NCBI GenBank assembly: GCA_913056345.1
Contig: CAJXMH010000001.1
Span: 124,001 to 188,000, forward strand
DNA from: an uncultured Flavobacteriales bacterium
GTDB taxonomy: Bacteria > Bacteroidota > Bacteroidia > Flavobacteriales_E > Vicingaceae
Length of the DNA: 64,000 nucleotides
Direction of reading: 5' to 3'
Made by a program: the position numbers and the translations under genes. Of the stretch, positions 1-9,216 are shown one piece after another. Under the pieces are notes generated by a model. That model was given only the letters and a program-made list of their open reading frames with translations. It did no database searches and was not told where the DNA came from. Positions within the stretch are counted from its first letter, which is position 1. The number at the start of each line of letters is the position of its first letter.

Positions 1-2157
1 ACTAGGCTCAGCTTCTTCCTTGGTTACGCGTTTTCTGCTGAGTTCAAAAGGGTAAGGGCCGATTTCTTTTACCTTCAAGCCTCTGCTAGTATTGTACTGC
101 ACCACAACCGTTCCTCCCTTGTTTACAAAGTCATTGAGTAAAGTATTGCCATTTTTCATGCTTTCATGAATGTTGTATGCTCTGATGCCAACTACTATGG
201 TTTCAAATTCACTCAGGTTTGTAACAGGAAGTTTATCTGCTTCTATGTTGGTCACTTCAAAGCCAATTTGACTGAGGTTTTGAGCAACTTCATCGCCGCT
301 GCCAATGATGTACCCAATTTTTGTAGCAGTTTTCTTTACATCCATCTTTACCACTTTGGCTTTGGCTTCAGGAAACATGATTTGTGGACGAATGTGATCG
401 TATTCTATTCGTTGAACTGAACGAGCCGTTTTCCCATTAACTTGAAAGTGTAATTCTCCCACAGTTGACGCTTCAGCAGGTGTTACTTCAAAACTAAGGG
501 CTGCCTGAGCTCCCTTAAAGCCTGGCTCAAACAAATGCTCTTTTGGATTAGAGCTCCAACCTTCAGGCAGCTCCAAACTAATGCGATAGCTTTTTCCTGT
601 GCGATTGCCTTCTGCTATGAAATTGATTCGCTTTGCTGTATCGGCTGTGAATGTATAGACCTTATCAGAAGGGGTAAGGGTTACTTCAGGAGATATTACT
701 ACATCACGGTGCAATTCCCCTTTAACCCTGTCTGACCATTTGTAATCGATTGGTTCAGTAAACGTAATATCCTTTTCTCCTAGTTTAAGGGTATATTCAA
801 AAGTCTTGATTGGCGCTGCCTCAGGAGTAGATCTCAACTCTGCTGGTATCTTTTTTCCATTTTCAAACTTTTCATAAGGAAGCCAATAGGGATGAGACAA
901 GTCTGATGCTGACACAAAAGAGAAGTCGAATTCATAAGGCTCATTTTCATCTAATTTTTGGCTACTGTTGCTTTGATCAATCGCCAGGTCTAATCCACTT
1001 AGATCAATATCTATGTCACAGCGGTGAAGCAAAATAAACTTCCCTTTTATGGTATCTCCGCCAACATAATTGTACTCATCGGCTAAAGCTTCAGCTTTAA
1101 TTCCACAAACCGCCTTGATCAGATTTTTTACATCTTGAAGTTTCGCTTCTTGGTATGGGTTCTCCTCAATGCTTTCAATTAAATGATAAAGTTCAATTAA
1201 CTGCTTAGCCGATTTTGCAGGCCTATCTACGCTATAATTTTGTATGATTTGATCAATTTTTTCTTCTACTTGGTAGCCGCCATTTAAGCGGTTCCAACTC
1301 AGGTCAATTCCCTCGAAAAGGTCTTCTTCTGCTTTTTCACCGGCAGTATGCTGTAAATACTCTAATCGATTACCACGGCGGCGAGCAACTCCAAAACCTT
1401 GACTTTTATGCTGTGAGCGGCTATCCGCAGCAATTTCTGAATAGGATAGTCCTAAAATTTCGTTGTAATCTCCAATGTTTACCGATACAATGCCACCTTT
1501 AGCAAGGGCGTCTTTTTTTACTTCCTCATTCCACCAATAAACATCCCATAAGATTCTTTTTGGTTGCCATAGGGTCACCTCTTCTAATTGCTCTGGAAAG
1601 CTATTGGCATCGTTTGCTTTGGCAAAGGCTTCTTCTGCCAAAATAGAGGAAGCTGTGTGGTGGCCATGTCCACCTCGGCTATCAGGAGGAAAGCGCGTAA
1701 CTATAACATCAGGTTTAAATTTTCTGATAGCATATACTACATCAGAAAGTACGGCTTGCTTGTCCCATTTTTCAAAGGTTTCTTCTGCAGTCTTCGAATA
1801 ACCAAAATCATCCACTCGACTAAAGAATTGTTCTCCGCCATCTTCCTTTCTTGCTTCTAAAAGTTCTTGTGTTCTGAGCACACCCATGGCATCACCTTTT
1901 TCGGTTCCGATCAGGTTTTGACCACCATCACCTCTGGTTAAAGAAAGATAAGCGGTTTTCACTTTTCGCTCATTTTCTAACCAAGCGATCAGGCGGGTGT
2001 TTTCATCATCGGGATGGGCAGCAATGTACAAGGCATTACCAACTACCTTTAATTTTTGAAGTTCATGCAAGATGTCAGAACTGCTTTCTATTGGTCTTTG
2101 TGCCTGAATACTCAGGACTGCAAGTAAAAGTAAAAGGCCAAAAAGTGTTTGCTTCAT
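1..2157 (-). CDS. PIG-L (LmbE-type) family deacetylase, C-terminus cut by window edge
   Basis: The product begins with a signal peptide (about residues 1-19, ending IQAQ) and then has the PIG-L zinc motif AHPDDE at about residues 47-52, followed by GGHGHH, which supplies the second metal ligand. PIG-L enzymes are zinc-dependent de-N-acetylases of sugars or small thiols. The middle is rich in beta strands, and the last 120 or so visible residues resemble a glutamine-amidotransferase-like Rossmann domain, as in long secreted PIG-L proteins of Bacteroidota. The reading frame is open for 719 codons to the first base, so the stop lies outside the window. A TAATTTAG box about 20 bases upstream of the start is a possible promoter. 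The substrate is unknown; an exported glycan is the most natural inference. Confidence 0.85.
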   Translation of the reverse strand, partial: MKQTLFGLLLLLAVLSIQAQRPIESSSDILHELQKLKVVGNALYIAAHPDDENTRLIAWLENERKVKTAYLSLTRGDGGQNLIGTEKGDAMGVLRTQELLEARKEDGGEQFFSRVDDFGYSKTAEETFEKWDKQAVLSDVVYAIRKFKPDVIVTRFPPDSRGGHGHHTASSILAEEAFAKANDANSFPEQLEEVTLWQPKRILWDVYWWNEEVKKDALAKGGIVSVNIGDYNEILGLSYSEIAADSRSQHKSQGFGVARRRGNRLEYLQHTAGEKAEEDLFEGIDLSWNRLNGGYQVEEKIDQIIQNYSVDRPAKSAKQLIELYHLIESIEENPYQEAKLQDVKNLIKAVCGIKAEALADEYNYVGGDTIKGKFILLHRCDIDIDLSGLDLAIDQSNSSQKLDENEPYEFDFSFVSASDLSHPYWLPYEKFENGKKIPAELRSTPEAAPIKTFEYTLKLGEKDITFTEPIDYKWSDRVKGELHRDVVISPEVTLTPSDKVYTFTADTAKRINFIAEGNRTGKSYRISLELPEGWSSNPKEHLFEPGFKGAQAALSFEVTPAEASTVGELHFQVNGKTARSVQRIEYDHIRPQIMFPEAKAKVVKMDVKKTATKIGYIIGSGDEVAQNLSQIGFEVTNIEADKLPVTNLSEFETIVVGIRAYNIHESMKNGNTLLNDFVNKGGTVVVQYNTSRGLKVKEIGPYPFELSRKRVTKEEAEPS

Positions 2158-2177
2158 ATTTGATAAATATTGAAGGT

Positions 2178-2185
2178 CTAAATTA
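2178..2185 (-). promoter_or_regulatory. Candidate -7 box for the PIG-L gene
   Basis: On the minus strand this reads TAATTTAG, one base off the Bacteroidota TAnnTTTG -7 consensus, 20 bases before the ATG. A TTG lies 16 bases further upstream as a weak -33 element. Confidence 0.25.
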
Positions 2186-2229
2186 AGAATAGGGAATTGA
2201 TCAAGTACTTAAAGTTTAAAGTTAAAAGT

Positions 2230-2268
2230 AGAAGAGAAGAAGAGAAGAAGAGAAGAAGAGAAGAAGAG
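2230..2268. repeat. Polypurine GAAGA microsatellite
   Basis: About 40 bases built from repeated GAAGAGAAGAA units. A near-identical polypurine tract occurs in the repeat block before hipA at about 62070-62115. Confidence 0.8.
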
Positions 2269-2405
2269 TTGACTTCTAACCTCTAAGAGCTCTAAGCATT
2301 CGCAAAGTTCTCGAAGACTTATGTATTCTTAGCGGTCTTCGCGGTTAAGAAAGAAATAAAGTGAAAATTAACTCGAGTTGCAAGCAAGCACTTTCTAAAA
2401 TCTAG

Positions 2406-2797
2406 CAGCGTAGCGGTCTAATCTGGATAAAAGATGAAAGACCAAAGCAAATAAAAAAAGAACCACTTTCATACACTAGCTTTAATCCTTCAACCTTAAT
2501 CCTTCGTCTTTAATCTCTTTTCTAACAGCGTAGCGGTCTAATCTGGATCAAAGATGAAAGACTAAAGTTTAAAGCAAATTAAAAAGAACCACTTTCATAC
2601 ACTAGCTTTAATCCTTCAACTTTAATCCTTCGTCTTTAATCTATTTTCTAACAGCGTAGCGGTCTAATCTGGATAAAAGATGAAAGACTAAAGTTTAAAG
2701 CAAATTAAAAAGAACCACTTTCATACACTAGCTTTAATCCTTCAACCTTAATCCTTCGTCTTTAATCTATTTTCTCTTTTCTAACAGCGCAGCCGTC
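2406..2797. repeat. Three tandem units of about 120-133 bp (intergenic repeat block 1)
   Basis: The word CAGCGTAGCGGTCTAATC recurs at 2406, 2526 and 2652, with a fourth, diverged copy (CAGCGCAGCCGTCT) at 2785 next to the acetyltransferase stop. Between these, each unit carries the same order of words: AAAGATGAAAGAC, AACCACTTTCATACACTAGC, and repeated AATCCTTC phrases. Units differ by small indels (periods 120, 126 and 133). The 2158-2405 stretch holds the polypurine tract and a CTTAGCGGTCTTCGCGG phrase. No open frame here looks coding. Related words occur near 22.8-23.2 kb and 61.7-62.2 kb. Confidence 0.85.
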
Positions 2798-3373
2798 TCA
2801 CGCTAGTTTCTCCCAATCGCTGCGAATAATGCAATAGAACTCACTATCCAAGAATTCTCCATCAAAGAAATAGTTTTCACGGAAGTACGCTTCTTTTTTG
2901 AAGCCACTATTCACCAATAAGTGAACTGAGCTTTGATTTCTAGGATCTGTATCTGCTTTTATGCTGTGAAGCCCTAAGTGCTCAAATCCATAATCTCTAA
3001 CCGCCCCAAGGGCCTCTGTCATGAAACCCTGCTGTTGGTGTTCTTGGTCAAGGCCAAAGCCAATCTCTGCCCTGTAATGCTGGTAATCTATTTTCCAGTA
3101 GCCGATATAGCCAATTAAATCGCTGCTTCCTTTCAAGGCAATTTTCCAACTCAAGCCCTTTTCTGTGTTAAAGTCGTGAATGATATCGTGGATGCGATCC
3201 CGTGCAGAAGACTTTTTCTTGATTGGATGCAAGCCCAAGTACATCATAAAGTCTTCATCTGATCTTAAATTAAAGAAATGGTCGACATCATTGGGTGTGA
3301 AAGCTTTTAGGCTTAGTCTTTCGGTTTCTAAAACCGGAAATTCTTCGGGAAAGTTAATCTCAGGATTCATCAT
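2798..3373 (-). CDS. GNAT family N-acetyltransferase (RimJ/RimL-like)
   Basis: This 191-residue protein has the layout of RimJ/RimL-type acetyltransferases: an N-terminal 'ETERLSLKAF' strand, a central 'RAEIGFGL' beta segment, and the acetyl-CoA loop around residues 113-118 (Q-x-x-G-F-M). An N-x-S/S-x-x-L-x-x-x-G-F segment near residues 146-158 is typical of the C-terminal half. Enzymes of this type acetylate N-termini or small amines; the target here cannot be told. The ATG overlaps the stop of the upstream membrane glycosyltransferase by four bases (ATGA), implying co-transcription and translational coupling. It is the last gene of its run and ends in repeat block 1. Confidence 0.85.
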   Translation of the reverse strand: MMNPEINFPEEFPVLETERLSLKAFTPNDVDHFFNLRSDEDFMMYLGLHPIKKKSSARDRIHDIIHDFNTEKGLSWKIALKGSSDLIGYIGYWKIDYQHYRAEIGFGLDQEHQQQGFMTEALGAVRDYGFEHLGLHSIKADTDPRNQSSVHLLVNSGFKKEAYFRENYFFDGEFLDSEFYCIIRSDWEKLA

Positions 3374-5361
3374 ACAGGTAGTTTATTGCGTTCTAAATTT
3401 GGATCCAATTCTTTTGCACGGTCAAAAGCTTTTTTAGCTTCTTCTAGCTGTCCATTGTAAAAGTAACTTAATCCAAGGTCAATAAAAGCTTTAGAGCTGT
3501 TTGGCCTGATTGAAGTAGCTTTTTGAAGCACTGTTATGGCAGCAGGGTAATTTTTTTGCAGTCCGTAAACCGTGCCGCTATTGCTCAACAACTCATAGGA
3601 GTTAGGAAAGCGCTGCAATCCTTTTTGAAAGATATCCAAAGCTTTTGTCAATTGATTTCTACCTCTGCCGTAGGCTCTACCTAGGTTAACGTAAACCATT
3701 TCTCTTTGAGGATCAATGATCCGAAGCTCTTCGTAAGTTTTTATTTTGTAATCGATCTTATCTGTTTGCTCCAAGACCACTAATATATTTCGCCAAGCAT
3801 TGGCATTCTGCGGATTGATGGATAGGATCTTAAAATAAAAAGGCATTGCTCGTTCAACCGAACGATACATTTCCCATTCGGCATTTCCCATCAGCAATAA
3901 TGCATCGATGTAATCAGGATATACTCTAAGTGCCTGCTCTAAATGGAAAATGCTTTCTTGTAATAGCCGTTTTCTTTCAGCAGGATTATTGGCCTTCAAT
4001 GCTTCTTCTGTCAATAATCCACCGGCCATTACATTACTTTTAGCTCCATTAACTGAAACCTTAGCATCATGCGTGGCAAGGGTCAGGTTATTCTCCCAAA
4101 CTAAATTTCTGCTTATTGTTTTTAGACTGTAAAGACTTAAAATTATGACTGTAAGCAAGCTGAAGACTGTTTTGAATTGCTGCTTATGCCTTACTATTTC
4201 ATGCAAGCCAAAGAGCAGAAAATGACCAAGAATGAGGCAAAAGCCTAAGGAGGAAACATAGATGAAACGCTCGTTCATAAAAGCGCCAATAGGGAATAAG
4301 AGGTTAGAAGCAATACTCAGGGTGATCAGAAAAATTAAAATTCCAAAACTGTATAGGTTTCGTTTAAAAAAACCAACGATTGCTGCACCAATCATGCTGA
4401 GGTAGAGAAAAGCACTAAGAATAACCATGGGATTATTCCAACCTACAATTGGAATGTGTTTGGGGTAATAGTCATAGGTTAAAGGATGCGGAAAAAACAG
4501 CAGCTTTACATATTTACCCAAGGTTAGCATAATGGTGGCATATTTTTCTGCTGTAGTAGATTCTAAAAAAGGATCGTTCATCAGATTGTCGGCCACATCA
4601 CTAATTCCTCCACCCACTATTTTATATCTGATTCCAAGCCAAACAAGGGCAACAAAAAGAAGCAATCCGAAAGCAGGAAGTGCCCTTTTGAGCTGTTCAT
4701 TTTTGAAATAATAAATCGCTAAAGGAAAAACGGCCAACCAGGTTATGGCACTTTCTTTTGCCAATAATGCTAAGAAGAAAACTCCTGCCATGCCTAACAA
4801 TTGCCCAATTTGTTTCTTTTCAAGCCATTGAAGCAAAAACCAAAGGGTAAGCAATTCGCCACAAAAAGCCATGATTTCATCGCGCCCTTTAATGTTGGCT
4901 ACCACCTCAGTGTGAATCGGGTGAAAAACCCAGATCAGGGTCACCAATAATGAAAGTGGAATCCAAGGGTTTTCTTCCCATTTTTTTGGCAGCAAGTGCT
5001 TTAAAACAAGAAAGAGCAAAAGTGCATTGAGCAAGTACCAAAGCACATTCATTAAATGACTGATGAATGGATTTTCACCAAATAAAGCATATTCAATGTT
5101 GAACATGACCATAGAAAGCGGCCGGTACCTCCCTCCAGAAACTAATTCCTTTTTGGTGCCGTAGAAGCCCACAAACTGATCATTAGTTAGCTGATCCCAA
5201 ATCCCTGAAAATCCTTTTTTAGTGAACTCGTTGTCGGTTATGACAATAGCATCATCTAAAGCGAAGTCGTGACCTAAGGTATTGCCATAGAGGGCAAATA
5301 CAGAAAGGCCGATAATTAAGACAATTTGCTTGCTTTTTAATTTAGCGAAGTAAGACCCCAT
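3370..5361 (-). CDS. TMTC-like polytopic membrane glycosyltransferase with C-terminal TPR repeats
   Basis: The 663-residue product has two parts. Residues about 10-410 form roughly ten membrane helices, with an acidic 'LDDAIVIT' motif in the first periplasmic loop and FHPIHTE and KGRDE segments, as in GT-C fold glycosyltransferases and the DUF1736/TMTC family. Residues about 440-660 are tetratricopeptide repeats with the usual A/L/Y/P spacing. In eukaryotic TMTC proteins this combination performs protein O-mannosylation, and Bacteroidota O-glycosylate many exported proteins. Whether this protein is a protein glycosyltransferase is inference. The adjacent upstream gene encodes a small exported protein that ends two bases before this start. 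Confidence 0.75.
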   Translation of the reverse strand: MGSYFAKLKSKQIVLIIGLSVFALYGNTLGHDFALDDAIVITDNEFTKKGFSGIWDQLTNDQFVGFYGTKKELVSGGRYRPLSMVMFNIEYALFGENPFISHLMNVLWYLLNALLLFLVLKHLLPKKWEENPWIPLSLLVTLIWVFHPIHTEVVANIKGRDEIMAFCGELLTLWFLLQWLEKKQIGQLLGMAGVFFLALLAKESAITWLAVFPLAIYYFKNEQLKRALPAFGLLLFVALVWLGIRYKIVGGGISDVADNLMNDPFLESTTAEKYATIMLTLGKYVKLLFFPHPLTYDYYPKHIPIVGWNNPMVILSAFLYLSMIGAAIVGFFKRNLYSFGILIFLITLSIASNLLFPIGAFMNERFIYVSSLGFCLILGHFLLFGLHEIVRHKQQFKTVFSLLTVIILSLYSLKTISRNLVWENNLTLATHDAKVSVNGAKSNVMAGGLLTEEALKANNPAERKRLLQESIFHLEQALRVYPDYIDALLLMGNAEWEMYRSVERAMPFYFKILSINPQNANAWRNILVVLEQTDKIDYKIKTYEELRIIDPQREMVYVNLGRAYGRGRNQLTKALDIFQKGLQRFPNSYELLSNSGTVYGLQKNYPAAITVLQKATSIRPNSSKAFIDLGLSYFYNGQLEEAKKAFDRAKELDPNLERNKLPV

Positions 5362-5362
5362 A

Positions 5363-5671
5363 TCAATCTTTTTCTATGGTTAGACCAAAGAGTGAGAATT
5401 TGACATTATTAGATTTTTCTTGTGCTTTTTTTTCAGCTTTTAACTCTGCATCGTCGACTAAATGCAAGCGCTTTTTTACCTGAAATAATAATCGGCTACC
5501 CATATATTTTAAGGATTCATCAGTATCCAGAACTGCTTTTTCAGAAGTTGAATCGCTTTTATGTATACTTTTAGAATCTGTGAGTTTGTTGTTTGATGCC
5601 TTTTGCCCAATAGCCATATGGCTGAGGCCGAAAAGGAAAACAAAAGCTAAAAGGCGAGCGAAGGGACGCAT
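5363..5671 (-). CDS. Small exported protein of unknown function
   Basis: The gene encodes about 102 residues from the chosen ATG. I chose this internal start, not the ATG 30 bases upstream, because it places a standard signal peptide (MRPFARLLAF..., cleaved after MAIGQ) at the N-terminus. The mature part is hydrophilic and Lys/Glu/Ser-rich, without a recognised domain. It lies directly before the TMTC-like gene and is divergent from the DUF3667 gene, with only about 40 bases between the starts. The function is unknown; gene order suggests expression with the glycosyltransferase. Confidence 0.6.
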   Translation of the reverse strand: MRPFARLLAFVFLFGLSHMAIGQKASNNKLTDSKSIHKSDSTSEKAVLDTDESLKYMGSRLLFQVKKRLHLVDDAELKAEKKAQEKSNNVKFSLFGLTIEKD

Positions 5672-5711
5672 AAAAGACTGATCAAAATTCACACTGACCA
5701 AAATAATTAAA

Positions 5712-6452
5712 ATGAAGGCAATTGAAGGCGAAAATTGTTTGAACTGCGGAAAAAAGTTAGATCCGTCAGATTCCTTTTGTTCCCAATGTGGACAGTCGGT
5801 TAGTAAAGATAGCAGCTTAACTGCCTTTCTGAGTCAGTTTTTGAGTGATTATTTTACTTTCGATTCTAAGATCTTTCAATCAGTAAAACCACTTTTTATT
5901 CGTCCGGGATTTTTAACCTTAGAATATTTAAAGGGAAAGCGGGTCAGTTACATTCCACCGCTCCGCTTATTTATTTTCAGCAGTATTTTCTTCTTTTTAT
6001 TGCTAAGTATATTGAAAGTTGAGGAAAGCAATGCTAGTGCGCAACTCAGCATGGATGAGCAATTTTGGGATCAGTTTTTTGAATCTTTCCTACCTAAACT
6101 CTTTTTTCTACTTTCTCCCTTATTTTCTTTGCTTTTAGCTCTTTTCTTTCGGAAAAGTGGAAGACCGCTTACTCACTTTATATTCTCTATTCATTTTCAT
6201 GCAAGCATTTTCAGTATTGGGAGTATATACCTGATCTTAAGTTGGCTATTAGCATTAGTTGAATTGCAATTGGTGAATTTTTTCCTAGCTATTTTACTTG
6301 CCTTTTACCTGCTGATCTATCTTTTTATGGCTATTCGAAAAGTTTATGAGCAAAAGGTTAAACAACTTATATGGAAACTGCCATTACTTGGAATCTTTTA
6401 CGCTAGCTTAGTTGGTGTATCTGTCATCCTCTTGGCTTTCTTTTCGCAGTAG
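5712..6452 (+). CDS. DUF3667 family membrane protein with N-terminal zinc ribbon
   Basis: The 246-residue protein starts with a CxxC...CxxC ribbon (CLNCGKKL...CSQCGQ, residues about 9-28), followed by the conserved 'RPGFLTLEYLKGKRVSYIPPLRLF' region characteristic of DUF3667. Four or five hydrophobic helices then fill residues about 90-246. DUF3667 proteins are common in Bacteroidota and of unknown function. The gene appears to stand alone. Confidence 0.8.
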   Translation: MKAIEGENCLNCGKKLDPSDSFCSQCGQSVSKDSSLTAFLSQFLSDYFTFDSKIFQSVKPLFIRPGFLTLEYLKGKRVSYIPPLRLFIFSSIFFFLLLSILKVEESNASAQLSMDEQFWDQFFESFLPKLFFLLSPLFSLLLALFFRKSGRPLTHFIFSIHFHASIFSIGSIYLILSWLLALVELQLVNFFLAILLAFYLLIYLFMAIRKVYEQKVKQLIWKLPLLGIFYASLVGVSVILLAFFSQ

Positions 6453-6495
6453 CATATGCAGTAAATGAGTACTTTTATGTAAAATCGATTTTCTC

Positions 6496-8367
6496 ATGCA
6501 AGCACAATTTATTTTACGGTTTAGCACTTTTCTGTTTTTAGTTTTCTCTTTAAAGGCTCAGCTGATTGCCGGTGATACACTTTATCATGAAGATTTTGCC
6601 GGTCAGTTGCCCACCGGATGGACAAGCCAGAGTCAAAGCAGTACAAGTCATTTATGGATTTGGTCAAACACCGCTCCCGGCGGGCAATATTCGGCCCAAG
6701 CATTGGCTTTGAATTCGCCGAGCAGTGCCAATGGTTATTTATTACTACCTTCTGATCTATACAATACTCCAAGTCCGACTGGCGGTTTCGTAAATGTGAA
6801 TGCAAGCATTACATCTTCTGCGATTTCTATTATTCCCAAACCTTCAGTACACCTTAGTTTTTATCAATCGCAACGCTTTTATGGAAATAATACCAACTCA
6901 CTTTATGTTGAGGTGAGTGCAGATAGTGTAAACTGGACCGTTTTTTCAACAATAAACAATAGAACAGCCGAAGCTTCTTCTGAAAATGGAGAATATATGC
7001 GAATCAATGTTTCTTCAGTTCTGGCAAATCAATCAACTGCCTACCTTCGGTTCGTGCAAAGCGGTGCTAGTCATTATTATTGGATGATTGATGATGTAAT
7101 GCTTTTAGAGGGCCCAAGTAGACAGTTAAAGCTTTCCAAGATTAGAATGAGCTCGTCAGACACCTTTCGGATCAATCCTATTTCATATGTTCGTCCCGCC
7201 TACAATGCATGTCCTCGATTTTTTGAGTTTGACGTAGAAAATATTGGCGCGAATACGCTTAATAATGCTTTTTGCGTTTCTAAACTTTATCAAGATTCAA
7301 GCGGCGTGCTTTCTTCTGGTTCTGGTTTGTTGAGTGTAGATACTTTATTTCTGCGGAATCAATTTAATCCGGGTGATCAACAAACGATTAATCATAGCTG
7401 TACAGGATACATTAGAAATGAAGGTGCTTATACTTATTCGCTTGAATGTATGGCAGACAGCACTTTTGACTCTCCTGCTGTTGATTCAGTTCGTTACTAC
7501 AATACAAATTCACGGTTAGCTAAAACAGAACAAGACACATTTATCGCTTCCATTGGCACTCATCAATTTATAGGTGGAGGTAACTTTAGAGACTTTATAG
7601 GCAATCTTTTCACTGTTGCACAGGGAGATACAGTTTTGTCGCTTTCTTTTTTTATTCCTGATGAACCTAGCATAATAGGAGCCCAAATACTGCCTAGGGT
7701 TTATCTTTATGAGGAAGATAGCAGCAGTTTAAGTGGAGCGCTAAGTGTTGTAATAGCAGAGTCATTGGTTCCAACTACTGTTAGTGCCTCTATGCTAGGA
7801 AGATGGATTGATTTTGACTTTAATGCTGGTACGGGTCCGCAGTGGTTGCAAGCTGGGCAATATGTTGGCGGAGTAAGTCTTGTAGATTTAAGCTCCAATC
7901 CAACTCCATTCTTGATCGGAAGAGACCTAGAGGCAGAAAGAAGTCAGGTGGAACCTCAATCATTGGTTCTTATCAACGACTCTCTTCACGGGTGGAAATG
8001 GATCAGTCAAGTTCCTGCTGTTAGGTTGAACTTTGCCACGCAAACCTTACCACCATTTTCCAATATTTTATGTTCAAACAGCTCCGTTTCGATAAAAGAT
8101 AATGAGAAGAAGACCACTCACTTTTCTCTATTTCCTAATCCAAGTAGAGGAAAAATTACTTTAAAGAGTTCAAAGTTTATAAATGAACAGATCACTTTAA
8201 GTGTAATTGACCTGCAAGCTAGGGTGGTTTTTCGAAAAGTAAATTTTGAACAAAATTCAAAAGAGTTTAATCTAAACCTAGATTTTCTTAAAAGCGGAAT
8301 TTATTTTATTCAGCTAAGAACTGATTCATATACCTCTACTAAAAGGATAGTGATTCAAGGTGAATAA
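6496..8367 (+). CDS. T9SS-secreted protein with jelly-roll (choice-of-anchor J-like) domain
   Basis: The 623-residue product has a signal peptide (residues 1-25) and then an N-terminal domain of about 180 residues with 'EDFAGQLPTGWTSQSQ' and 'WMIDDVML', the hallmarks of MAM/choice-of-anchor J jelly-roll domains. A long beta-rich middle follows without an obvious enzymatic motif. The last 80 residues, from 'FSLFPNPSRGKI', are a type A T9SS sorting domain, so the protein is probably exported through the outer membrane and anchored on the surface. It may be an adhesin or carbohydrate-binding protein; the exact role cannot be read from sequence. Confidence 0.8.
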   Translation: MQAQFILRFSTFLFLVFSLKAQLIAGDTLYHEDFAGQLPTGWTSQSQSSTSHLWIWSNTAPGGQYSAQALALNSPSSANGYLLLPSDLYNTPSPTGGFVNVNASITSSAISIIPKPSVHLSFYQSQRFYGNNTNSLYVEVSADSVNWTVFSTINNRTAEASSENGEYMRINVSSVLANQSTAYLRFVQSGASHYYWMIDDVMLLEGPSRQLKLSKIRMSSSDTFRINPISYVRPAYNACPRFFEFDVENIGANTLNNAFCVSKLYQDSSGVLSSGSGLLSVDTLFLRNQFNPGDQQTINHSCTGYIRNEGAYTYSLECMADSTFDSPAVDSVRYYNTNSRLAKTEQDTFIASIGTHQFIGGGNFRDFIGNLFTVAQGDTVLSLSFFIPDEPSIIGAQILPRVYLYEEDSSSLSGALSVVIAESLVPTTVSASMLGRWIDFDFNAGTGPQWLQAGQYVGGVSLVDLSSNPTPFLIGRDLEAERSQVEPQSLVLINDSLHGWKWISQVPAVRLNFATQTLPPFSNILCSNSSVSIKDNEKKTTHFSLFPNPSRGKITLKSSKFINEQITLSVIDLQARVVFRKVNFEQNSKEFNLNLDFLKSGIYFIQLRTDSYTSTKRIVIQGE

Positions 8368-8390
8368 ATATTTCACTACTTAATTACCCT

Positions 8391-8398
8391 TACTTTCG
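8391..8398 (+). promoter_or_regulatory. Candidate -7 box (TACTTTCG) for the DUF2797 gene
   Basis: TACTTTCG, one mismatch from TAnnTTTG, lies 5 bases before the ATG. If used, transcription would start at or almost at the start codon. The same octamer lies upstream of the gene at 10273. Confidence 0.25.
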
Positions 8399-8403
8399 CA
8401 CTC

Positions 8404-9216
8404 ATGGAGACAAGAACCTATCAAGGCAACTTACGCAAAATGCCTACTGAGTATGCTCAACCTGTAAAATACACCTTGCCTCTAGGTGATGAGAAAATAG
8501 ACATGAACCCATTAGTTGGGTCTCAATTAAAAATGCACTTTACTGGTCTGATCAATTGCATCAATTGCGGACGAAAAACCAAGAAATCTTTTGCTCAAGG
8601 TTTTTGTTACCCTTGTTTTCGAGATGCCCCTCAAAATGCTGAATGCATTATTCGACCTGAATTGTGCAGAGCGCATTTAGGAGAGGGTAGAGACCCTGAA
8701 TGGGAGGAACGCAATCATAACCAACCACATGTGGTTTATTTGGCTATTTCTTCTGGTTTGAAAGTTGGGGTAACAAGGGCTACTCAGGTTCCTTACCGTT
8801 GGATCGATCAAGGTGCTTGGAAAGCAGTGAAGTTAGCAGAAACGGAAAACCGATACCAAGCAGGTATGATTGAAATTGATCTGAAACAATACGTATCGGA
8901 TAAAACCGCTTGGCAGCGCATGCTCAAAAATGAATTGGCTGATGAGACAAAAATACTTGAAGCTAAAACCAAGATGCAAGAACTGATGGATAACGAACAC
9001 AATCAGTTTGATAGCAGTGATGATTCAGTTTTGGAAATTGAATATCCTGTGATAGAATATCCCACCAAAGTAAAAAGTCACAACCTTGATAAAGAGCCAA
9101 CACTAGAAGGAAAACTGATGGGTATTAAAGGTCAATATTGGATTTTTGAAGGAGGAAAGGTGATCAACATTCGCAAGTACGGTGGATACTTTGTTGAGTT
9201 AGAGGCGGAGGTTTAA
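8404..9216 (+). CDS. DUF2797 domain protein
   Basis: This 270-residue cytosolic protein carries a zinc-binding cysteine pattern near residues 51-72 (C-x2-C-G-R-K-T ... C-Y-P-C), a further Cys/His cluster (CRAHLGEGRDPEWEE) and the signature 'VYLAISSGLKVGVTR'. These are the features of DUF2797, a widespread Bacteroidota and actinobacterial family of unknown role. The GIY-YIG-like word order around 'VGVTR' and the zinc site hint at nucleic-acid binding, but that is inference. Its stop overlaps the stop of the convergent threonine aldolase gene by four bases. Confidence 0.8.
   Translation: METRTYQGNLRKMPTEYAQPVKYTLPLGDEKIDMNPLVGSQLKMHFTGLINCINCGRKTKKSFAQGFCYPCFRDAPQNAECIIRPELCRAHLGEGRDPEWEERNHNQPHVVYLAISSGLKVGVTRATQVPYRWIDQGAWKAVKLAETENRYQAGMIEIDLKQYVSDKTAWQRMLKNELADETKILEAKTKMQELMDNEHNQFDSSDDSVLEIEYPVIEYPTKVKSHNLDKEPTLEGKLMGIKGQYWIFEGGKVINIRKYGGYFVELEAEV

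Noticed and set aside
2406-2797. CRISPR array
   Set aside because: Units are 120-133 bases and degenerate, with no short constant repeat and variable spacers, and no cas genes are present.
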